Positions 1 through 10,721 of a DNA stretch of 64,000 nt are shown in pieces. The notes below the pieces were generated by a model. It was not told the DNA's origin, did not search any database, and saw only the letters and a list, made by a program, of their open reading frames with translations. This DNA comes from Bacteroidota bacterium (lineage in GTDB: Bacteria > Bacteroidota > Bacteroidia > NS11-12g > UBA9320). A program made the translations under genes and the position numbers. The number at the start of each line of letters is the position of its first letter. Position 1 is the stretch's first letter. Where the stretch lies: contig JABWCE010000004.1 in NCBI GenBank assembly GCA_013359235.1, forward strand, positions 106,555-170,554, written 5' to 3'.

Positions 1-1066
1 TATGATAAGTCCATCCATACTGAAAGCCCTCTTCTTCCATTCTTGTAGCAGTACTTTCGGGTATATCATTATCAATATCATGTATGCTATGCGACTTGAA
101 ACCCATTGAAGGATCATTTTCATACAATATTAAATATACATTGTGAATTGTTGGGTCATAATTTTGATATAATAATCTATTTATCGTTTCAGGATTATTT
201 TCTTTTCCTTTATTACATGTTCTACTTCCATTGCTTTTAGTTTTGCACCTTTTTATATCACAATTTTTCCCCCAAGCAGTAGCATGCCATAGATATTCTC
301 TTGTTGCCGTAGAATTGTTGTCAACCTCAGAACGTCTATCTATAAGTTTCAATGGTGTTGCCCTCGTAGTAGAGTTAGTCATATCAAAAATTCCATAGGT
401 ATAATAAATTTCATATTTTCCTATTAAATGACTTTCTTGAAATTCGTTAGTTGGGTGAGAACTTGAATTTTTATCTTTTTCATCCTTTGTAGATTTTAAA
501 TCAAGAATATAAAATTCTTTTCTCCCCGAAATTTTTGTATTTATTGAAACAGGATCTGTACAGTCTGTACAATTTTCTTTTGTTTCTCCATATTCTTCTT
601 CGCACTTACCATCATTATCACAAACTTCATGTGATGATAACCCAAATCCAAACTCATCATGGCAGGTATTGTAAGTTCCTACCACCCATACATAATAATC
701 ATCAATATTATTTTCATCAATAATTACACTATCTAAATGCGAAATACCGCCTGTAGAATTAATAAAATAACCATAATTATCTGTTTGATAATTAAAATCA
801 GCAGATGGTATAGCTAAAAACTGCTTAGTTTTATCAATATTGTCTAATTCAGGAATAGAAACACCTATAAACCATAAACAATCTTTAAAATAAAATTGAT
901 AAAAAAGGCTTGAATCAAAGTCATTAGATGCAAACCTATTATTTACGTTATTATATACAGAGTTTTGATAATTTATACTCCTATTATTTAGTAATTCATA
1001 TTGAATATGTTCGTTCATCGCCCAGTACAATATATTACTAATACAAAGACCTTCAACATCCCTCAT
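1..1066 (-). CDS. Partial secreted/lipoprotein-like hypothetical protein (runs off left edge); probably the downstream part of the ORF at 1053-1304 after a frameshift
   Basis: Hand translation of the minus strand from ATG at 1066 stays open to base 1 (MRDVEGLCISNILYWAMNEHIQYELL...CDNDGKCEEEYGETKENCTDC...); overlaps the end of the lipoprotein ORF in another frame. Confidence 0.6.
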   Translation of the reverse strand, partial: MRDVEGLCISNILYWAMNEHIQYELLNNRSINYQNSVYNNVNNRFASNDFDSSLFYQFYFKDCLWFIGVSIPELDNIDKTKQFLAIPSADFNYQTDNYGYFINSTGGISHLDSVIIDENNIDDYYVWVVGTYNTCHDEFGFGLSSHEVCDNDGKCEEEYGETKENCTDCTDPVSINTKISGRKEFYILDLKSTKDEKDKNSSSHPTNEFQESHLIGKYEIYYTYGIFDMTNSTTRATPLKLIDRRSEVDNNSTATREYLWHATAWGKNCDIKRCKTKSNGSRTCNKGKENNPETINRLLYQNYDPTIHNVYLILYENDPSMGFKSHSIHDIDNDIPESTATRMEEEGFQYGWTYH

Positions 1067-1304
1067 TATATTTTGTATCGTTTTGTACTAAGTCTGGTAT
1101 TCCTCTGGCTATCCATCTTATTTGCCTTTCAATAATTGAAGAATCGTTAATTGTAGGTATATAAGATGAAATACCATCAGAGCCCATTCCCGAAAAAATA
1201 AAATTACCTTTTTTAGAATCTAATTTTTCTCTTTTACATCCAAAATGAATTAATGTTACTATTGCTATAAATGCAATGATAAAGTTTAAATTTTTATTTT
1301 TCAT
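1053..1304 (-). CDS. Lipoprotein N-terminal fragment, hypothetical
   Basis: ORF with signal peptide and lipobox-like LIHFGC; ends where the next frame opens. Confidence 0.6.
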   Translation of the reverse strand: MKNKNLNFIIAFIAIVTLIHFGCKREKLDSKKGNFIFSGMGSDGISSYIPTINDSSIIERQIRWIARGIPDLVQNDTKYNEGC

Positions 1305-1425
1305 AATTATAAATTTTTGATTATTTCAATTGATTATTTTAAATATTAAAACAAAGATAAAATAAAAAATTTAAATTATACAAATATGTATCAAAATTTT
1401 TTTTTAAATCTTAGTATTTCGTCAT

Positions 1426-1674
1426 GTGGTGCTAAAAAGAGACATTAACAAATTAAAAATAATAGGGTCTCATATCCGAAAATTAAGAAAAGCACAAAAA
1501 ATATCACAAGAACAATTAGGTTTTGAGTCAAATATTCCAAGAATGCAAATTGCTAGGGTAGAAAGAGGTGAAATTAATATGGGTATATTGTCTATTATTT
1601 CGATTTGTCAAGCATTAAACATAAGTTTAGAAGAATTTTTCAGTCAAATAAATTTAATAGATGAAATAGATTAA
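1426..1674 (+). CDS. XRE-family helix-turn-helix transcriptional regulator
   Basis: IGSHIRKLRKAQKISQEQLGFESNIPRMQIARVERGEINMG matches the Cro/C1 HTH pattern; GTG start. Confidence 0.85.
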   Translation: MVLKRDINKLKIIGSHIRKLRKAQKISQEQLGFESNIPRMQIARVERGEINMGILSIISICQALNISLEEFFSQINLIDEID

Positions 1675-1736
1675 TTCAAATTCCAATAAAAATTATCTAT
1701 TATTTTATATAATGATTATTTAACATTAAAATAAAC

Positions 1737-1767
1737 TTTGCCCTTATTTTCATTAATATTACTTTTG
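1737..1767 (+). promoter_or_regulatory. Bacteroidetes-type promoter (TTTG - 19 bp - TACTTTTG)
   Basis: TTTG 1737-1740 and TACTTTTG 1760-1767 match the -33/-7 consensus (TTTG / TAnnTTTG) just upstream of ATG 1781. Confidence 0.6.
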
Positions 1768-1780
1768 CAAACCTATAAAA

Positions 1781-4120
1781 ATGTGGGAAAAGATAGCTAA
1801 TTTGGTTTTGAGGAACCGCTTTTGGTTAATAATATTACTAATAGCCAGTACCGTTTTTATGACATTTCAGTCAAGCAAAAGCAAACTTGCTTATGATAAT
1901 GCTAAATTTATTCCCGAAGATGATTCAATTCTTGTAGTTTACAAAAAGTTCAAAAAACAATTTGGCGATGATGGCAATGTAATAGTTATAGGAATTAAAA
2001 CCCCTGAAATAAAAAAACTTGCATTTTTTAATGCATGGTACGATTTAACACATCAACTTGAAAAAACCAAAGGTGTAAAACGTTTACTTTCTATTGCCAA
2101 TATTCAAAACCTTGTTATAAATGATTCGGGCTATTTTGGCGAAACAAAAATCTTTAAAAACAAACCTAAAACCCAAGCAGAGCTTGATACTTTGTATAAC
2201 AAACTACATTCATTAAAATTTTATGAAGGTTTAATTTTCAATAAATCGGGCGATTTTTCAGTGATGGCTATTACTATGGAATCTTCAATTGTAGATAGTC
2301 GTTACCGCATTGATTTTACTAATGAATTAGAAAAAAAAGTAAAGAGTATATGTAAAAAACATAATGTTGAACCGCATTTTTCGGGTTTGCCATTTATCAG
2401 AACTCAATATTCCATTATCATAAAGCACGAATTAGTTTATTTTACAATATTTTCATTTGTAATTACATCGCTTATTATGCTTTTTTTCTTTAGGTCATTT
2501 TATACCCTTTTGTTTGCACAGTTTGTTGTAGTTATTGGTGTAATTTGGACCCTCGGCATAAATGCTTCGCTTGGGTATAAAATTTCGATTTTTACAGGTC
2601 TTATGCCGCCATTGATGGTAGTAATTGGTATAACCAATTGCATTTATTTATTAAACAAATACCATGATGAATACCGAAATCATAAAAACAAAATAAAGGC
2701 ACTGCAAAGAGTAATATCAAAAGTAGGTGCAGCTATTTTTTTCATAAATCTTACAACAGCATTTGGTTTTGGAGTTTTCTATTTTTCCGACAGCAAAATA
2801 TTAAAAGAATTTGGTATAGTTTCATTTTGGGCTATAATGGCTGTTTATGTAATTTCAATGGTTTTGATACCAATTATTTTCAGCTATTTACCACCACCAT
2901 CAAAAAAACAAACAAGGCATTTAGACAGTAAATATCTTCAGTTTATTGTAAATTATCTCGTAAAAATAGTTTCTACAAAGCGAAGGATAATTTATAATAT
3001 TACTATATTATTAAGTGTCCTATCTATTATAGGTTGTTTTTTAATTTCTGCCGTAGGCTATATGGTTGACGATATTTCGAAAAATAACCCATTATATGTT
3101 GATTTAAAGTTTTTTGAAAAAAATATCAAAGGTTTAATGCCTTATGAAATAGAAATTGATACGCGACAAACAGACGGAATAAAAAATGTAAGAACTCTTC
3201 AAAGAATAGATTTACTGGAAAGAAAAATTTCTTCAATGCCTGAGTTTTCGCAATCTGTATCTATTGCCAAAGTTATTAGATTTGCAAATCAAACTTACAA
3301 TGATGGTGATTCAAATCGTTTTCTCATACCCAATTTTATTGATTTGGGCGGTATTATGTCTATGATGCCTAACAGAGAAAAAAAGGGTAACTTTTTGCAC
3401 AATCTTGTTGACAGCAGTTTTAGTAAAGCCCGTATAAGCTTTCAAATGGCTGATGTAGGTTCTGTGAGAATTAAAGAAATTAATGATACTATTAAAAAAA
3501 TTGCTTATAATATTTTCCCTGCAAAAGATTATACAATTTCTACTACCGGCAATAGCTTAGTTTTTCTTGAAGGCAACAAATATCTTTTTGATGATCTTTT
3601 TCAAAGTGTATTATTTGCATTGCTTGCCAATTCGTTAGTTATGGCTTTGATTTTCTTTAACTGGCGTATGATTATTATTTCATTTATCCCAAACATTATA
3701 CCTATGCTGATGACTGTAGCAATAATGGGATATTTTGGTATTGATTTTAAACCAAGCACTATTATTGTATTTTCTATTGCTTATGGTATTGCAGTTGATT
3801 ATAGCATACATTTTTTGGCAAAATACAGGCAGGAACTCAAAAAAAATAAGTATAAAATTCCTATTTCAGTGGCAAATGCACTTAGCGAATCGGGTGTAAG
3901 CATGATTTATTCGGCAGTTGTGTTGTTTTTCGGGTTTTTGATATTTGCATTTTCATCGTTTGGCGGAACAATAATGCTGGGAATACTTACCAGTATAAAT
4001 CTTATACTTGCTCTTTTATCAAACTTAGTGTTGTTGCCGGCTTTGCTACACAGTTACGATGTGGCTAAAGCAAAAAAGCGAGGCGAAATTAGTCTTGTAG
4101 ATTTAGATAGTTTTGAGTAA
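1781..4120 (+). CDS. MMPL/RND-family transporter
   Basis: 779 aa; two repeated halves of large extracytoplasmic loop plus TM bundle; GIAVDYSIHFLAKYRQE typical of MMPL/SSD proteins. Confidence 0.85.
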   Translation: MWEKIANLVLRNRFWLIILLIASTVFMTFQSSKSKLAYDNAKFIPEDDSILVVYKKFKKQFGDDGNVIVIGIKTPEIKKLAFFNAWYDLTHQLEKTKGVKRLLSIANIQNLVINDSGYFGETKIFKNKPKTQAELDTLYNKLHSLKFYEGLIFNKSGDFSVMAITMESSIVDSRYRIDFTNELEKKVKSICKKHNVEPHFSGLPFIRTQYSIIIKHELVYFTIFSFVITSLIMLFFFRSFYTLLFAQFVVVIGVIWTLGINASLGYKISIFTGLMPPLMVVIGITNCIYLLNKYHDEYRNHKNKIKALQRVISKVGAAIFFINLTTAFGFGVFYFSDSKILKEFGIVSFWAIMAVYVISMVLIPIIFSYLPPPSKKQTRHLDSKYLQFIVNYLVKIVSTKRRIIYNITILLSVLSIIGCFLISAVGYMVDDISKNNPLYVDLKFFEKNIKGLMPYEIEIDTRQTDGIKNVRTLQRIDLLERKISSMPEFSQSVSIAKVIRFANQTYNDGDSNRFLIPNFIDLGGIMSMMPNREKKGNFLHNLVDSSFSKARISFQMADVGSVRIKEINDTIKKIAYNIFPAKDYTISTTGNSLVFLEGNKYLFDDLFQSVLFALLANSLVMALIFFNWRMIIISFIPNIIPMLMTVAIMGYFGIDFKPSTIIVFSIAYGIAVDYSIHFLAKYRQELKKNKYKIPISVANALSESGVSMIYSAVVLFFGFLIFAFSSFGGTIMLGILTSINLILALLSNLVLLPALLHSYDVAKAKKRGEISLVDLDSFE

Positions 4121-4128
4121 AAAATAAA

Positions 4129-5355
4129 CTATTTTATAACAAGTTTTTCGCCCGAGTACCAAATTATTTTGCCGTTTCGGTTTATCAATGCCTTTTCAAA
4201 ATGTTCGAGTTTACCGTTTTTATAGCTTTTTTTATCAGTGTATTTTACGATTGCAAAACCATTTTTATCAAAATTTTCTACTTCGTAAAATTGAGGTGAT
4301 ATTAAAAAAATGCCATTTTTATTAATAAATCCCCAATTGTCGTTTTCATCTTTAACGGCTGCTGTTTCTCCGTTAAATTCAATAACATCATTGTACACCA
4401 AATCAATTGCAATATTTCCTTTTTTATCAATGAAACCGCACTTATTGTTTAAACAAACTTTTGCAAAACCATCAGAAAACGACCCCGCAAAGCTATACAT
4501 AGGTTTTACGATGTATTTTGAGGTGCTGTCAATAAATCCCCACTGGTTGTAAATTCTTACCGATGCTAAACCATTGCTAAAACCATTGATTTTTTCAAAA
4601 ATACATGATGTAATTGGTTTACCTTGTTTATTAATATATCCAAATTTGCCTTTTATGCTTGAATATGGAGCAAAACCATTTACAAAATCCCCAACATAGT
4701 TTTCGTTTGAAGTTTCAAAAACCGAAAAACCCGAAGTGTCAATAAATGCAGTGTATTGATTAATTCTTTTGCAATTTGACAAACCATCGCTAAATGGCGA
4801 AACATTTTCATAATCAACCGAAATTTCTTTTAACTTGCCATTTTTTGACAAGATATACCAAAAATTGCCCGATTTTGCTACTGTCCAATTATAGTTCATA
4901 TCATAGCTGTTTTCAGATTCAAACTGTTTTTCACAAATTTCAATGCCTTTAGTATTTATGTATTTGCAATAGTAACCAATGGTTTCGTTTGTAGCATTGT
5001 CAATAATTTCATCGGTAAAAACTCTTGCTACACCATTATAAAATGTAAATTGTTCAAGGTAATTTCCATTAATAATTGTGTCGCCATTTTCGTTAAGGCA
5101 ACCCCATTTATTTGGTTCATTAGCTTGTTTTTTAAAATTAATGCAAATTAAGCCGCAACTAAAACTATCGGTAATATTGGTTTTCAAATGTGTACCTATC
5201 TTACATTTATTGCCAAATGTATCAATAAAATTACAAAATTTGCTTTCAGGGTCATCTACTTTATACCATTTTTTTTGAGCAAAAGCATGATAACCAAAAA
5301 GTATAAAAAATAAAATTATAAATTTAACTTTCAAATTATTAGTAAAAAATGGCAA
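4129..5355 (-). CDS. WG-repeat-containing secreted protein
   Basis: Repeated 'WGFINKNG/GFIDKKGN/FGYINKQGK' units after a signal peptide. Confidence 0.85.
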   Translation of the reverse strand: MPFFTNNLKVKFIILFFILFGYHAFAQKKWYKVDDPESKFCNFIDTFGNKCKIGTHLKTNITDSFSCGLICINFKKQANEPNKWGCLNENGDTIINGNYLEQFTFYNGVARVFTDEIIDNATNETIGYYCKYINTKGIEICEKQFESENSYDMNYNWTVAKSGNFWYILSKNGKLKEISVDYENVSPFSDGLSNCKRINQYTAFIDTSGFSVFETSNENYVGDFVNGFAPYSSIKGKFGYINKQGKPITSCIFEKINGFSNGLASVRIYNQWGFIDSTSKYIVKPMYSFAGSFSDGFAKVCLNNKCGFIDKKGNIAIDLVYNDVIEFNGETAAVKDENDNWGFINKNGIFLISPQFYEVENFDKNGFAIVKYTDKKSYKNGKLEHFEKALINRNGKIIWYSGEKLVIK

Positions 5356-5401
5356 TTATAAACATTTAGTTTTAATGAATTTCTCATAAAATTTTATAGT
5401 T

Positions 5402-6151
5402 TTGATTTTTAATAAGCATTTTATATCTATGTTAAAATCTAAAATCATCATATCAATATTTTTTGTATTCTTATCAGTAAAAGTGTTTTCGCAAGTTGGA
5501 GGAAATATGGGATTGGGTTACAATGTTGGAACTCACTTTTCTAATAAAGGACTAAATTTTGTACTTGACCGATATAATGAAACCCGTTCATACCTTTCTA
5601 CCAAAATGGGCAAACCTTCATTTTACAGAGGAATGACATATTATTTGGATTTTTATTTTCCCAAAGGCATTATTGATTTAGACCTTACATACAACAAATC
5701 ATATTGTTTTGCCGAAGGTGTTGATGCTACAAAAACCTTGATACATCGCGATATAAAATTTAAGGCATCATCATGGGCAATGGGTTTTGGGAAAAAAATT
5801 TATAAAACCAAAGGAACTATGGGAATTTACGCCGGATGCGATGGTAATCTATTATTTATAAGTGTTTATTCAAGAAAATATACTGTTGGGCAATACAAGC
5901 CTGATTATGAAAAAATAGTATCTGATGTAAATCTCGGAATAACCCCTTTTGTGCAATGGGTTGGCAATAGAATTTCAACAAAAGCTTATATCAGATTAAC
6001 AATTTTAAAAAATTATTATCAAGAGCTAAACAGGTATTTAAACCCTAATACAGCTTTTAAAGACAATACCAATGATACAGAAGGATTCTTGCATTCTATG
6101 GGTTTTAGTGCGAGGTACAACCTTTTTAAAAATTATAAAAAAAGAAAATAA
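5402..6151 (+). CDS. Hypothetical outer-membrane (PorT-like beta-barrel) protein
   Basis: Signal peptide ...VFLSVKVFSQ then glycine/aromatic-rich strands; true start may be the internal Met (MLKSKIII). Confidence 0.5.
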   Translation: MIFNKHFISMLKSKIIISIFFVFLSVKVFSQVGGNMGLGYNVGTHFSNKGLNFVLDRYNETRSYLSTKMGKPSFYRGMTYYLDFYFPKGIIDLDLTYNKSYCFAEGVDATKTLIHRDIKFKASSWAMGFGKKIYKTKGTMGIYAGCDGNLLFISVYSRKYTVGQYKPDYEKIVSDVNLGITPFVQWVGNRISTKAYIRLTILKNYYQELNRYLNPNTAFKDNTNDTEGFLHSMGFSARYNLFKNYKKRK

Positions 6152-6280
6152 TTACTAATCTCTCTCAAATTTTTTTATAGTTTTTATTGATTTTGTATTA
6201 GCATTTTCTATCATCGAATTTGGCTTTAGTAACAAAAGCATTTTTAAATTTGTTTATCTTCGCAACTTTTTATAAGTAAA

Positions 6281-9200
6281 GTGCAGGCAAAGCAAGAACA
6301 AAAATTATATCCTGAGTATTCACATTCAGATTTTCCGGGTTTTGAAAAAGAAATTTCAAAATATTGGAAAGAGCATAATATTTTTCAGAAAACAATAGAA
6401 AACAGGGCAAATTCAAAGGAATTTATTTTTTACGAAGGTCCACCTTCTGCAAACGGGATGCCCGGTATTCATCATGTAATGAGCAGAACTATTAAAGATT
6501 TGTTTTGCCGTTTTAAAACACTTGAAGGTTATAAAGTAAATAGAAAAGCCGGTTGGGATACACATGGCTTGCCAATTGAACTTCAGGTAGAAAAAAAACT
6601 TGGGATAACAAAAGATGATATAGGTAAAAAAATAAGTATTGAAGATTACAATGCCGAATGCAGAAAAGATGTAATGAAATTTAAAGGCATTTGGGACGAC
6701 CTTACTGAGAAAATTGGATATTGGGTTGACCTTCAAAACCCCTATATTACTTACGAAAACAACTATATTGAAACTGTTTGGTTTTTGCTGAAAGAAATAT
6801 ATAAAAAAGGCTATTTGTACAAAGGTTATACCATACAGCCCTATTCACCGGCAGCAGGTACAGGACTAAGCAGCCATGAACTAAACCAACCGGGCACATA
6901 CCGCGATGTAAAAGATACTTCGGCTGTCGCACAATTTAAAGTGAAAATTGATGAATTAAACAAACTTGGAAACACAGATGGCGAGGTTTTTTTTCTTGCA
7001 TGGACTACTACTCCATGGACATTACCCTCAAACACAGCCCTTGCCGTAGGCAAATCAATTAAATATGTACTTGTTAAAACATTTAATCAATACACATTTA
7101 AACCTATAAATGTAATTTTGGCAAAAGATTTGGTTTCAAAATTCTTCAAAAATGAAGATTCTGATTTAGAATTTGAAAATTACAAACCTGGTGACAAAAA
7201 AATACCTTTCAAAATTTTGAATGAATATACCGGAAAAAACCTTATAGGAATAAGGTATGAGCAACTATTACAATACACATTGCCCGCCGAAAATCCCGAA
7301 AAAGCTTTTGTAGTAATTGAAGGAGATTTTGTAAGCACCGAAGATGGTACAGGCATTGTTCACATTGCCCCAACCTTTGGAGCAGACGATGCACGAGTAG
7401 CTAAAAAAGCCGGGGTACCTGCCATGCTTGTAAAAAATGCCGATGGCAAACTTGTACCTCTTGTTGATTTACAAGGAAAATTTATAGAAGTAATGGGAGA
7501 ATTTGCTGGTAAATATGTAAAAAATGAATTTTACAAAAATGCACCCGAAAAATCTGTAGATGTCGAAATAGCTGTTAAACTAAAAGAAGAAAACAAAGCT
7601 TTTAAGGTTGAAAAATACGAACACAGCTATCCTCATTGTTGGCGTACAGACAAGCCGGTTTTGTATTATCCTCTTGAGAGTTGGTTTATAAAAACAACTG
7701 CAATAAAAGACAAATTAATAAGCCTTAATAAAACTATTAATTGGAAACCACAATCAACCGGTGAAGGGCGTTTTGGCAACTGGCTCCAAAACCTTGTTGA
7801 CTGGAACCTCAGCCGCAGCCGTTACTGGGGAACTCCTTTGCCAATTTGGAGAACAGAAGATGGCAAAGAAGAAATTTGTATTGGCTCAATCGAAGAATTA
7901 AAATTTGAAATTCAAAAAGCAATTAAAGCCGGACTTTCAAATTCTTCGGTTTTAGATAGTGGACATGGATTAGACCTTCATCGCCCTTATGTTGACAACA
8001 TTGTTTTGGTTTCGCCAAGCGGAAAACCAATGAAACGAGAAACTGATCTTATTGACGTTTGGTTTGATAGCGGTGCTATGCCTTATGCACAATGGGGTTT
8101 AGATAAATTGATAGATAACAAAAATTCAAAGTTAAACTTAAATGGTATTTTCCCAGCCGATTTTATTGCCGAAGGTGTTGACCAAACAAGAGGCTGGTTT
8201 TTTACACTCCATGCAATTGGAGTTATGCTTTTTGACTCGGTTGCATTTAAAAATGTAGTAGCAAATGGGCTTGTGCTTGACAAAAACGGCAACAAAATGA
8301 GCAAAAGATTAAGCAATACGGTAGACCCATTTATCACTGTAGAAAAATACGGAGCTGATGCCACAAGATGGTATCTAATTGGAAATGCAGCTCCTTGGGA
8401 TAATTTAAAATTTGATATTGAAGGTCTTGCCGAAACTCAAAGAAAATTTTTTGGCACACTTTACAATACTTATTCTTTTTTCGCATTATATGCCAATCTT
8501 GATAAATTTGTTTATATTAAAGATGATGAAATACCTTATAACGAACTATCAGAACTTGATAAATGGATAATTTCTGAACTTAACAAACTCATAGATGATG
8601 TTAAAAAATATTTTGACAATTACGAACCACATCTTGCAACAAGAGCCATTCAAGATTTTGTAAACGATAATCTCAGCAATTGGCATGTAAGGCTTTCAAG
8701 ACGAAGATTTTGGAAAAGCGAGTCGGGGGCAGATAAAAAATCTGCTTTCGAAACTCTGTACAAATGCCTCGAAACTGTAAGTGTTCTTATGAGTCCTGTA
8801 GCTCCTTTTTTTGCCGACTGGCTTTATAAAAACCTAAATGGAGTTTTTCAAAAAAATCAAAGTCAAATTTCTGTTCATTTATGCAATTTCCCTCAATCAG
8901 AAAAAAGTAAAATTGATAAAAAACTGATGGAAAGTATGGCTCTTGCTCAAAAAATTTGCAGCATGATACTTGCAATCAGAAAAAAAGAAAAAATAAAAGT
9001 AAGGCAACCCCTGCAAACTATACTTATACCGGTAATTAACAAAAATTTTGAAACCAGAATAAAAAGTGTAAAAGATTTGATACTTACCGAAGTAAATGTA
9101 AAAGAAATTAAATTTTTGCACGATGGAGAAAATTCAATTATTGTAAAAACCGCCAAGCCTGATTTTAAAAAACTTGGTCCAAAAGTTGGCTCTAAAATGA

Positions 9201-9661
9201 AAGAATTGGGAGTTGCAATTTCAAATTTTACTGCGAAAGAAATTAATAAAATTGAACAAGAAGGCTCGTTAAACATTGATCTTGGAGCATTTAGCTTTCA
9301 ATTATTGCTCGAAGACATTGAAATATTAACCAAAGATATTGAAGGATGGCAGGTATCGGTAAATGATAATTTAACAGTTGCCCTTGATTTAAAAATTAAC
9401 GATGAATTGTACCTTGAAGGATTGTCGAGAGAAATTATAAATAAAATACAAAACCTGCGAAAAGACAAAGGATTTAAAGTTGACGACAGAATAAACGTAT
9501 TAATAAGCAAACAAAATGAAATAGATAGTGCCATATTTCAATACAAAGACTATATTTGCACCGAAATTTTGGCTAAAAGCATAATTTCAGTAAATTCAGT
9601 TGAAGGAGATATAATTGACATCAACGGAATTGAAATAAAAGTAGCAATTAATAAGGATTAA
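6281..9661 (+). CDS. ileS: Isoleucyl-tRNA synthetase
   Basis: 1126 aa; GPPSANGMPGIHHVMSRTIKD (HIGH) and NKMSKRLSN (KMSKS). Confidence 0.97.
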   Translation: MQAKQEQKLYPEYSHSDFPGFEKEISKYWKEHNIFQKTIENRANSKEFIFYEGPPSANGMPGIHHVMSRTIKDLFCRFKTLEGYKVNRKAGWDTHGLPIELQVEKKLGITKDDIGKKISIEDYNAECRKDVMKFKGIWDDLTEKIGYWVDLQNPYITYENNYIETVWFLLKEIYKKGYLYKGYTIQPYSPAAGTGLSSHELNQPGTYRDVKDTSAVAQFKVKIDELNKLGNTDGEVFFLAWTTTPWTLPSNTALAVGKSIKYVLVKTFNQYTFKPINVILAKDLVSKFFKNEDSDLEFENYKPGDKKIPFKILNEYTGKNLIGIRYEQLLQYTLPAENPEKAFVVIEGDFVSTEDGTGIVHIAPTFGADDARVAKKAGVPAMLVKNADGKLVPLVDLQGKFIEVMGEFAGKYVKNEFYKNAPEKSVDVEIAVKLKEENKAFKVEKYEHSYPHCWRTDKPVLYYPLESWFIKTTAIKDKLISLNKTINWKPQSTGEGRFGNWLQNLVDWNLSRSRYWGTPLPIWRTEDGKEEICIGSIEELKFEIQKAIKAGLSNSSVLDSGHGLDLHRPYVDNIVLVSPSGKPMKRETDLIDVWFDSGAMPYAQWGLDKLIDNKNSKLNLNGIFPADFIAEGVDQTRGWFFTLHAIGVMLFDSVAFKNVVANGLVLDKNGNKMSKRLSNTVDPFITVEKYGADATRWYLIGNAAPWDNLKFDIEGLAETQRKFFGTLYNTYSFFALYANLDKFVYIKDDEIPYNELSELDKWIISELNKLIDDVKKYFDNYEPHLATRAIQDFVNDNLSNWHVRLSRRRFWKSESGADKKSAFETLYKCLETVSVLMSPVAPFFADWLYKNLNGVFQKNQSQISVHLCNFPQSEKSKIDKKLMESMALAQKICSMILAIRKKEKIKVRQPLQTILIPVINKNFETRIKSVKDLILTEVNVKEIKFLHDGENSIIVKTAKPDFKKLGPKVGSKMKELGVAISNFTAKEINKIEQEGSLNIDLGAFSFQLLLEDIEILTKDIEGWQVSVNDNLTVALDLKINDELYLEGLSREIINKIQNLRKDKGFKVDDRINVLISKQNEIDSAIFQYKDYICTEILAKSIISVNSVEGDIIDINGIEIKVAINKD

Positions 9662-9663
9662 AT

Positions 9664-10044
9664 ATGGAACAAAAAGAAAAATCTTATTACACTGATGAAG
9701 AGTTGCAGGAATTTAAAGAATTGATTTTAAAAAAACTCGAATCTGCTAAAGCCGAATTAAAGGATTTGGCTGAGTCAGGTAACAATTCTAATGGTACTGA
9801 TGATACCGGAAGTGTTTATAAGACAATGGAAGATGGTAATTCTACCTTGTTAAAAGAAAACATTTCTCAACTTGCTTCAAGACAAAGAAAATTTATTGAC
9901 AATTTAGAAATGGCATTGCTGAGAATTGAAAATAAAACTTATGGAATTTGCAAAGTTACCGGTAAATTAATTCCAAAAGAAAGATTGTTGGCTGTACCGC
10001 ATACTACTCAAAGTATGGAAGCTAAACTAAAACAATATAAGTAA
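9664..10044 (+). CDS. TraR/DksA-family protein
   Basis: 126 aa; NGTDDTGSVYKTMEDGN, YGICKVTGKLIPKERL as in Bacteroidetes TraR/DksA proteins. Confidence 0.85.
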   Translation: MEQKEKSYYTDEELQEFKELILKKLESAKAELKDLAESGNNSNGTDDTGSVYKTMEDGNSTLLKENISQLASRQRKFIDNLEMALLRIENKTYGICKVTGKLIPKERLLAVPHTTQSMEAKLKQYK

Positions 10045-10049
10045 ACTGC

Positions 10050-10721
10050 TTGAAATTATCAAATAGACAAAAATACTGGTTTGTAGCAGCTATTGTATTA
10101 TTTACTGTTTTGTTTTGCGACCAGTTTTTTAAAAACTGGGTTTTACATAATATGTATCTTGGCGAAACCCGTAAAATGCTTGGTAATTGGTTTTTTCTTC
10201 ACTTTACAGAAAACAACGGAATGGCTTTTGGTCTTGAAATAGGTGGTAAATCAGGCAAATATTTTCTTACAGCTTTTAGATTGATTGCAGTAGCAGGTAT
10301 AGTTTGGTATCTTATAAAACAAATTAAAAATAATGCTCACTTAGGATTCATCGTATGTATATCGTTAATATTAGCAGGAGCCATTGGTAATATTATTGAC
10401 AGTATGTTTTACGGTGTTTGGTATAAAAATTTAGTAACTTATGACCAAGCAGGTAAATACTTATTAGGCAGAGTAGTTGATATGCTATATTTTCCAATAA
10501 TTGAAACAAATTACCCTTCGTGGGTTCCATTATGGGGTGGTAAAAGTTTTATTTTTTTCAGGCCTGTTTTCAACCTTGCCGATGCAAGCATAAGTATAGG
10601 AGTAATTGCGATAATTTTATTTCAAAAAAGCTTTTTCAAACATGAAAGAGATGAAAATATTGAATCAACCCAAGACAATCAAATCAATACTGAACCAGAA
10701 GAAATAGAGGAAACTCAATAG
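10050..10721 (+). CDS. lspA: Lipoprotein signal peptidase (signal peptidase II)
   Basis: FTENNGMAFG, GAIGNIIDS, GRVVDM and FNLADASIS catalytic motifs; TTG start. Confidence 0.93.
   Translation: MKLSNRQKYWFVAAIVLFTVLFCDQFFKNWVLHNMYLGETRKMLGNWFFLHFTENNGMAFGLEIGGKSGKYFLTAFRLIAVAGIVWYLIKQIKNNAHLGFIVCISLILAGAIGNIIDSMFYGVWYKNLVTYDQAGKYLLGRVVDMLYFPIIETNYPSWVPLWGGKSFIFFRPVFNLADASISIGVIAIILFQKSFFKHERDENIESTQDNQINTEPEEIEETQ

Noticed and set aside
535-723. 62-aa plus-strand ORF
   Set aside because: Antisense to the open minus-strand lipoprotein frame; His/Tyr-rich shadow translation.
4129-5355. WG-repeat protein as a novel repeat system
   Set aside because: Ordinary member of a widespread repeat family; nothing unusual in arrangement.
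6413-9534. Several minus-strand ORFs of 60-109 aa
   Set aside because: All antisense to ileS; no start/promoter context or recognisable domains.
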